Shown here one piece after another: positions 13,083 through 16,785 of a DNA stretch of 16,785 nucleotides (position 1 is the stretch's first letter; the number at the start of each line of letters is the position of its first letter). Source of the stretch: an uncultured beta proteobacterium (lineage in GTDB: Bacteria; Pseudomonadota; Gammaproteobacteria; Burkholderiales; Burkholderiaceae); NCBI GenBank assembly GCA_903930665.1, contig CAIYZI010000370.1:1-16785 (forward strand). Direction: 5' to 3'. Made by a program: the position numbers and the translations under genes. Under the pieces are notes generated by a model. That model ran no database searches and was not told the DNA's origin. It was given only the letters and a program-made list of their open reading frames with translations.

Positions 13083-14537
13083 TCAACTCTTGATGGGGCT
13101 ACCAAGTAACAGAATTTCTCGGGTGAGTTGTCCGCTTTCGTTATCGCGCATAGACCACAAATCTAGTTGCATGCTAGGTGCGTAAGGATCGACATAGACA
13201 CCGTCTTTTCTTAGTTCAAAATGTAAATGTGGCCCAGTAGATCTTCCGGTAATACCTACATACCCAATTTCAAACCCACGTCGTACTTCATTGCCAACCT
13301 CTAATTCGGGGTTAAAGCTACTGAGATGTGCGTAATAGGTATGGTAGCCACCAGGGTGTTCCAAGACGATTAAATTACCAAACGCCCCGCTCAATCCTAG
13401 ATGAACCACCTTACCATTGGCAACGCTAAAGATAGGGGTTCCAATTGGTGCTGCATAGTCGATTCCCATATGAGCGCGATAGCGTTGTCCAGGCGCGGTA
13501 GCAATCTTGGCTTTAGATTTTGTACTTACCGTTTTGCTTGATGCTTTTCTTCCGACTGGTACATTGCCCACGCCACGAGAGATACGTCTATAACTTAAGG
13601 GGTTTGTCCAAAATGTACGTTCAATAGATTCGCCTGTTCCAGTAAAGAATCCCCCTGGAATATCGCCGCGATCGAGCCAAAAGGCGTTGGCATAAACTTC
13701 ATTGGTCTTTGGGTCCAAAATTTCCGCCGCCCAAATTTGTGCCCATCTATCTTTATCGCCAAAATCGACAATCAAACGGACAACACTATGGGTATTTTCA
13801 AGAGAGCTATTGTCTTCAGCGTAGATTTGTTTAATTAGAGAATTTAAATCCCAGACGAGCTCTACGGGTAATTTATCACCGACTTTGCGAGGATCATAGA
13901 GCACATCTTTTAAAGGAATTTGGATTTCTGTATAACGCTTTGCTTCGTCTTTTAAGTAATCTTGCTGAATGAGAAAGCCGCCAACAGCTGAAGGTGTAAA
14001 GGTCCACACTTCAGTTTTTGGATCTTGAATGGGCCCATTCATGATGCTTAAAGAATCAAAGCGATTTCGATTTCCATAAGCAACGGCATAAGGAATGCAA
14101 TCTCCACGCATATGTGAGAAGAAGGTTTTAGTTTGATTTTTAAAGAATTCTGAAAATTGCCTGTTTTCTATGCCAATATTTTGCGGCAAGTTGTCTTCAT
14201 TAAAAGAGCGGTGCATACAGCCGCGTGCAATTCGGTAATCTGGGTTTCCAGCGGTATCTGTGCTTAATTCTCTTTCACTCTTGCGCTGAAATAATTCAGG
14301 ATTAAGGCTCATGCTGCCTTTAGAGTATTTATTGGCAGATAAATCTTTAAAGCCGACCTGTTTATTGCTTTGAATAACTACTTTTTTACGGGACTGACTG
14401 TTTTTGCTGGTGTGCTGAGTCTGGGCTTGGGCGCTGATGATCAGGTTTGGCCCCATTAGTTGGATGAGGCCGAGCAACGCTATGCCAATAAATGAGATTT
14501 TCCCTTTAGAGAATAGGGTTGGGCGAGTTGATTGCAT
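13083..14537 (-). CDS. Secreted M23-family (LytM-like) metallopeptidase
   Basis: This is a predicted periplasmic murein endopeptidase. Numbering is from a GTG at 14543; the ATG used here is codon 3. A signal peptide or anchor covers about 3-40 (hydrophobic core ISFIGIALLGLIQLMGPNLIISAQAQ). A region of about 300 residues without a recognised domain follows, with a basic KASSKTVSTKSKAK linker near 333-346. The C-terminal peptidase domain (about 355-455) has the zinc ligands H358-x3-D362 in HMGIDYAAP, then H406 in YYAHL and H439-L-H441 in GPHLHFEL. The catalytic set is complete. No Shine-Dalgarno separates GTG 14543 from ATG 14537. A 98-bp gap precedes it, so it may have its own promoter. That gap holds AGGTATACCT (14566-14575), a perfect palindrome, and an 11-bp inverted repeat (14559-14569 / 14625-14635). 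Confidence 0.88.
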   Translation of the reverse strand: MQSTRPTLFSKGKISFIGIALLGLIQLMGPNLIISAQAQTQHTSKNSQSRKKVVIQSNKQVGFKDLSANKYSKGSMSLNPELFQRKSERELSTDTAGNPDYRIARGCMHRSFNEDNLPQNIGIENRQFSEFFKNQTKTFFSHMRGDCIPYAVAYGNRNRFDSLSIMNGPIQDPKTEVWTFTPSAVGGFLIQQDYLKDEAKRYTEIQIPLKDVLYDPRKVGDKLPVELVWDLNSLIKQIYAEDNSSLENTHSVVRLIVDFGDKDRWAQIWAAEILDPKTNEVYANAFWLDRGDIPGGFFTGTGESIERTFWTNPLSYRRISRGVGNVPVGRKASSKTVSTKSKAKIATAPGQRYRAHMGIDYAAPIGTPIFSVANGKVVHLGLSGAFGNLIVLEHPGGYHTYYAHLSSFNPELEVGNEVRRGFEIGYVGITGRSTGPHLHFELRKDGVYVDPYAPSMQLDLWSMRDNESGQLTREILLLGSPIKS

Positions 14538-14558
14538 TTTCACAGGCTAATTATCTAA

Positions 14559-14635
14559 TAATGCAAAGGTATACCTAAAAAAGAATGCTGTATTGCAACA
14601 ATTTATATGTGGGTATTAAGACCCCCTTTGCATTA
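14559..14635. repeat. 11-bp inverted repeat in the MFS-M23 gap
   Basis: TAATGCAAAGG (14559-14569) and CCTTTGCATTA (14625-14635) are exact reverse complements 55 bp apart, each flanked by a similar ATCTA stretch. They bracket the likely promoter region of the M23 gene. They could be two sites for one regulator, or chance. Confidence 0.3.
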
Positions 14636-14641
14636 GATTGT

Positions 14642-15847
14642 CTAAGAGAGATCTTTAAGATGAAGTTTTCGTAAATGAGGTGCCATTTGATAAGTAATGG
14701 CTACTACTGCGATGGTTGCTACCCCACCAAAGATAATGGAGGGCACGAGCCCAAGAAGGCCTGCTGCTAGACCAGACTCTAATGCGCCTAATTCATTGGA
14801 TGATCCAATAAATATTCCATTAATGGCGCTAATTCTTCCTCGCATATGATCGGGTGTCGTTAACTGCATGATGCTGCCCCGAATTACCACTGAGACTGAA
14901 TCACAGCAGCCTGAGATAAGCAGGAATAGTACGCAAAGCCAAAGATTGCTTGAAAGACCAAAAGCAATGATGGCAATACCAAAACCCATCACGGATAAGA
15001 ATAGTTGCTTACCCGAATCACTTAAGGGCGGGTATTTCGCTAAATAAATGCCTGTAAAAACAGCGCCCGCTGCGGGTGCGGCCCGTAAAATACCCAGAGT
15101 TTCAGGGCCCGCATTGAGCACTTCTTTAACAAAGGCGGGGAGTATGGATACTGCACCCCCAAATAGCACTGCAAACATATCAAGTGCCATGATTCCTAAA
15201 ATTAAATCATGACGTCTAACGTAATGAAAGCCTTCTAAAAAACTTTTTAAGAAATGACCGGATAAGTTGCCGCTAGTTTCACGTTTTGCTTTAATAAATG
15301 AAACGCCGTAAAGCCCAAGGGCCCCACAGGCAGCTGCCAATGCATAAGTCCAGCCTAAGCCTGCCAGACCAATCATGAGTCCGCCAAGCCCTGGGCCTGC
15401 CACTACGCAAACTTGAAATGCTGAAGAGGCATAGGCGGTATAGCGAGCCAATTCTTCCCTGGGAATAATTTGCCCAAAGAGTGCGTGAAATGAGGGTCGT
15501 AATAGAGCGCGTCCAACACCCATAAAAGCGACGGCTGTATAGATCAATGGCACAGGGCTTGAAAACCAATCTAGTGAAATAGTTACTAAAAATACAGCCA
15601 CACCAATATGAATTAAACAAGCAAGGGCAGAAATGAGTTTTCTGGAGTGATGATCAACTGCGTGACCGGCGTAGAGCGCCAAAATGAAATAGGGGATTAG
15701 CTCCGCTAAACCAATTAAACCTAGAGAAATGACGCTATGGGTAATTTCATAAAGATGCCAGCCTACCGCTACCATCATGATTTGGTAGCTTAGGGTTGCC
15801 CCCACTCGATAGAGCAATAGGGTTCTAAAGGCTTTTCCAGCGCTCAT
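14642..15847 (-). CDS. MFS transporter (MFS_3/EntS-like exporter)
   Basis: This 401-aa integral membrane protein is almost wholly hydrophobic, with about 12 predicted helices. The motif-A-like loop between helices 2 and 3 reads YAGHAVDHHSRKL. The second half contains VVIRGSIMQLTTPDHMRGRISAING, a signature loop of the MFS_3 group that includes the enterobactin exporter EntS. The substrate is unknown, and no siderophore genes are near. ATG at 15847, no strong Shine-Dalgarno. It lies 19 bp after the M50 protease gene, so they are probably co-transcribed. The product is full length. Confidence 0.88.
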   Translation of the reverse strand: MSAGKAFRTLLLYRVGATLSYQIMMVAVGWHLYEITHSVISLGLIGLAELIPYFILALYAGHAVDHHSRKLISALACLIHIGVAVFLVTISLDWFSSPVPLIYTAVAFMGVGRALLRPSFHALFGQIIPREELARYTAYASSAFQVCVVAGPGLGGLMIGLAGLGWTYALAAACGALGLYGVSFIKAKRETSGNLSGHFLKSFLEGFHYVRRHDLILGIMALDMFAVLFGGAVSILPAFVKEVLNAGPETLGILRAAPAAGAVFTGIYLAKYPPLSDSGKQLFLSVMGFGIAIIAFGLSSNLWLCVLFLLISGCCDSVSVVIRGSIMQLTTPDHMRGRISAINGIFIGSSNELGALESGLAAGLLGLVPSIIFGGVATIAVVAITYQMAPHLRKLHLKDLS

Positions 15848-15866
15848 CGATTTAATGTCGCCGGAA

Positions 15867-16529
15867 TTAAAAAATCATTTGCAGAGGGATGGTCAAGAGA
15901 TACAGGGCCCAATTGAAAAATGCCATGAGGGGTACCATCCATAAGGTCCCGATGATGCCAGTGAAGACAAGTGCTAAAACAATATAAAACCCCCAAGGCT
16001 CAAGTCTTCCTAGAGCAATGGATTGGCGCGCAGGTAGCAATCCCGCCAATATGCGCCCTCCATCAAGCGGAGGAAGTGGGAATAAATTAAAAACCAACAA
16101 ACCAATGTTCCAGCCTATCCCTGCCTTGGCCATTCCAATAAAGAATGGTTCGTTTATTCCAATGCCCAGAAGGATGATCAAAAGACTCATCCAAATGAGG
16201 GCTTGAATGAAATTTGAGCCTGGTCCCGCTAATGCCACCCAAATAGAGTCAATTTTGGGGTTTCTTAGGCGATCAAAGCGGACTGGAACTGGCTTTGCAT
16301 AACCCACTAAAAACGGGGATCCCGTCAATATCAACACAAGAGGAATCAAAATGGTCCCCATGGGATCGATGTGCTTTAAAGGATTCAGGCTAACTCGTCC
16401 AAGTACGTAGGCAGTGTTATCACCAAATTTGCGAGCAGCGTAACCGTGCGCCGCTTCGTGAATAGTAATGGCAAAAATCAAGGGAATTGCATTAATAGCA
16501 ACGGCTTGGATAGAGTAATCTGTGATCAT
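15867..16529 (-). CDS. Site-2-protease family (M50) intramembrane zinc metalloprotease
   Basis: This 220-aa membrane protein has the zinc-binding HEAAH (24-28) inside the first helix region. The third ligand motif is NLFPLPPLDGGRI (148-160), with D156. About five membrane segments and no PDZ domain place it in the short SpoIVFB/Rv-type branch of M50 and not with RseP. The catalytic residues are intact. Natural substrates are unknown. ATG at 16529 with only a weak GAG upstream. The MFS gene follows after 19 bp. Confidence 0.92.
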   Translation of the reverse strand: MITDYSIQAVAINAIPLIFAITIHEAAHGYAARKFGDNTAYVLGRVSLNPLKHIDPMGTILIPLVLILTGSPFLVGYAKPVPVRFDRLRNPKIDSIWVALAGPGSNFIQALIWMSLLIILLGIGINEPFFIGMAKAGIGWNIGLLVFNLFPLPPLDGGRILAGLLPARQSIALGRLEPWGFYIVLALVFTGIIGTLWMVPLMAFFNWALYLLTIPLQMIF

Positions 16530-16724
16530 CTCAATATGATATCGATTAGAGCAAAAGGTGGCGGAAGATATACATAGGAATCGAGGACTTGAACCAGTAC
16601 AGCCTCCAAAGGGCCTTTTTGGCTGCGGTAGATGCCAGTGAACGGGATTTAAGAGTGTAAAACCCAGGATTTTGCCGATAGTGGATAATTGGCAGATTCC
16701 TCAAACTGTTAACAAGGATTTAGT
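16530..16724. other. Intergenic region between divergent M50 protease and an unidentified gene
   Basis: These 195 bp should carry the divergent promoters. I see no strong -10/-35 pair. AAAGGgCCTTT (about 16608-16618) is a small palindrome. The 11 bases from 16559, TGGCGGAAGAT, resemble the reverse complement of a tRNA 3' end, but no matching acceptor strand or T-stem is present. Confidence 0.4.
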
Positions 16725-16785
16725 ATGAACGAATGGCATAGCGAATCTAAAGACGTAATCAATAAAAAGATTATTACCCTGATTG
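16725..16785 (+). CDS. Start of an unidentified gene (partial, runs off the right edge)
   Basis: An ATG at 16725 opens 20 codons (MNEWHSESKDVINKKIITLI) to the window edge. AAGGA (16714-16718) lies 6 nt before the ATG, an ideal Shine-Dalgarno, and this is the main evidence that it is a gene. Too little is present to assign a family. Confidence 0.55.
   Translation, partial: MNEWHSESKDVINKKIITLI

Noticed and set aside
12993..13112. 39-codon GTG-started plus-strand ORF after uspA
   Set aside because: No Shine-Dalgarno, overlaps the M23 gene end, and its region is better explained by the 15-bp hairpin.
16559..16660. Possible tRNA on the minus strand, suggested by TGGCGGAAGAT, which resembles the reverse complement of a ...ATCTTCCGCCA tRNA end
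   Set aside because: No GGAAGAT acceptor partner within about 130 bp, and no complementary T-stem. At most a relic or coincidence.

Overview
The window looks like a chromosomal segment from a betaproteobacterium with moderate-to-low GC content. Polynucleobacter or a close Burkholderiaceae relative is my best guess, from the flanking housekeeping genes: a SulP transporter with STAS domain, a DUF2177 protein, a UspA-type protein, a periplasmic M23 peptidase, an MFS exporter and an M50 site-2 protease. This rests on gene content and codon style, not on a search.

The main structural result is that positions 956-10390 appear to be one 9.4-kb mobile element. It is bounded by a perfect 22-bp terminal inverted repeat (956-977 and 10369-10390). 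Every accessory-type gene lies between the two ends and every housekeeping-type gene lies outside. The right end abuts the stop codon of the sulP-like gene. No target-site duplication is visible.

The right part of the element carries the likely transposition genes: a small helix-turn-helix protein (8147-8386, +), an IS1595-family DDE transposase (8679-9758, +) and a coiled-coil protein of unknown function (9724-10332, -). The rest is cargo, all on the minus strand. In transcription order it is: an uncharacterised 270-aa protein with an AT-hook-like N-terminus; a LexA/UmuD-type self-cleaving repressor; a single-chain restriction-modification enzyme (nuclease, N6-adenine methylase and specificity domains in one 868-aa protein); a 74-aa unknown; a CxxC/SHxxP/CxxCE zinc-finger protein resembling HNH nucleases; a DUF262 (ParB/GmrS-like) protein; and a HEPN protein with an intact R-x4-H motif. 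The last four look like a second, possibly undescribed, defence module next to the restriction enzyme. The LexA-like gene is 13 bp upstream of the restriction gene, and its own promoter sits in a perfect 28-bp palindrome. This suggests damage-responsive or self-limiting control of the enzyme.

Left of the element are a partial sensor protein that runs off the edge (1-408) and a small two-helix membrane protein (459-764). Both are on the minus strand, and the second has a good sigma70-like promoter at 821-849. Right of the element are DUF2177-sulP (minus, one operon) divergent from uspA (plus), then M23 peptidase, MFS transporter and M50 protease (minus), and the start of an unidentified plus-strand gene at 16725. 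I saw no rRNA, intact tRNA or CRISPR array.
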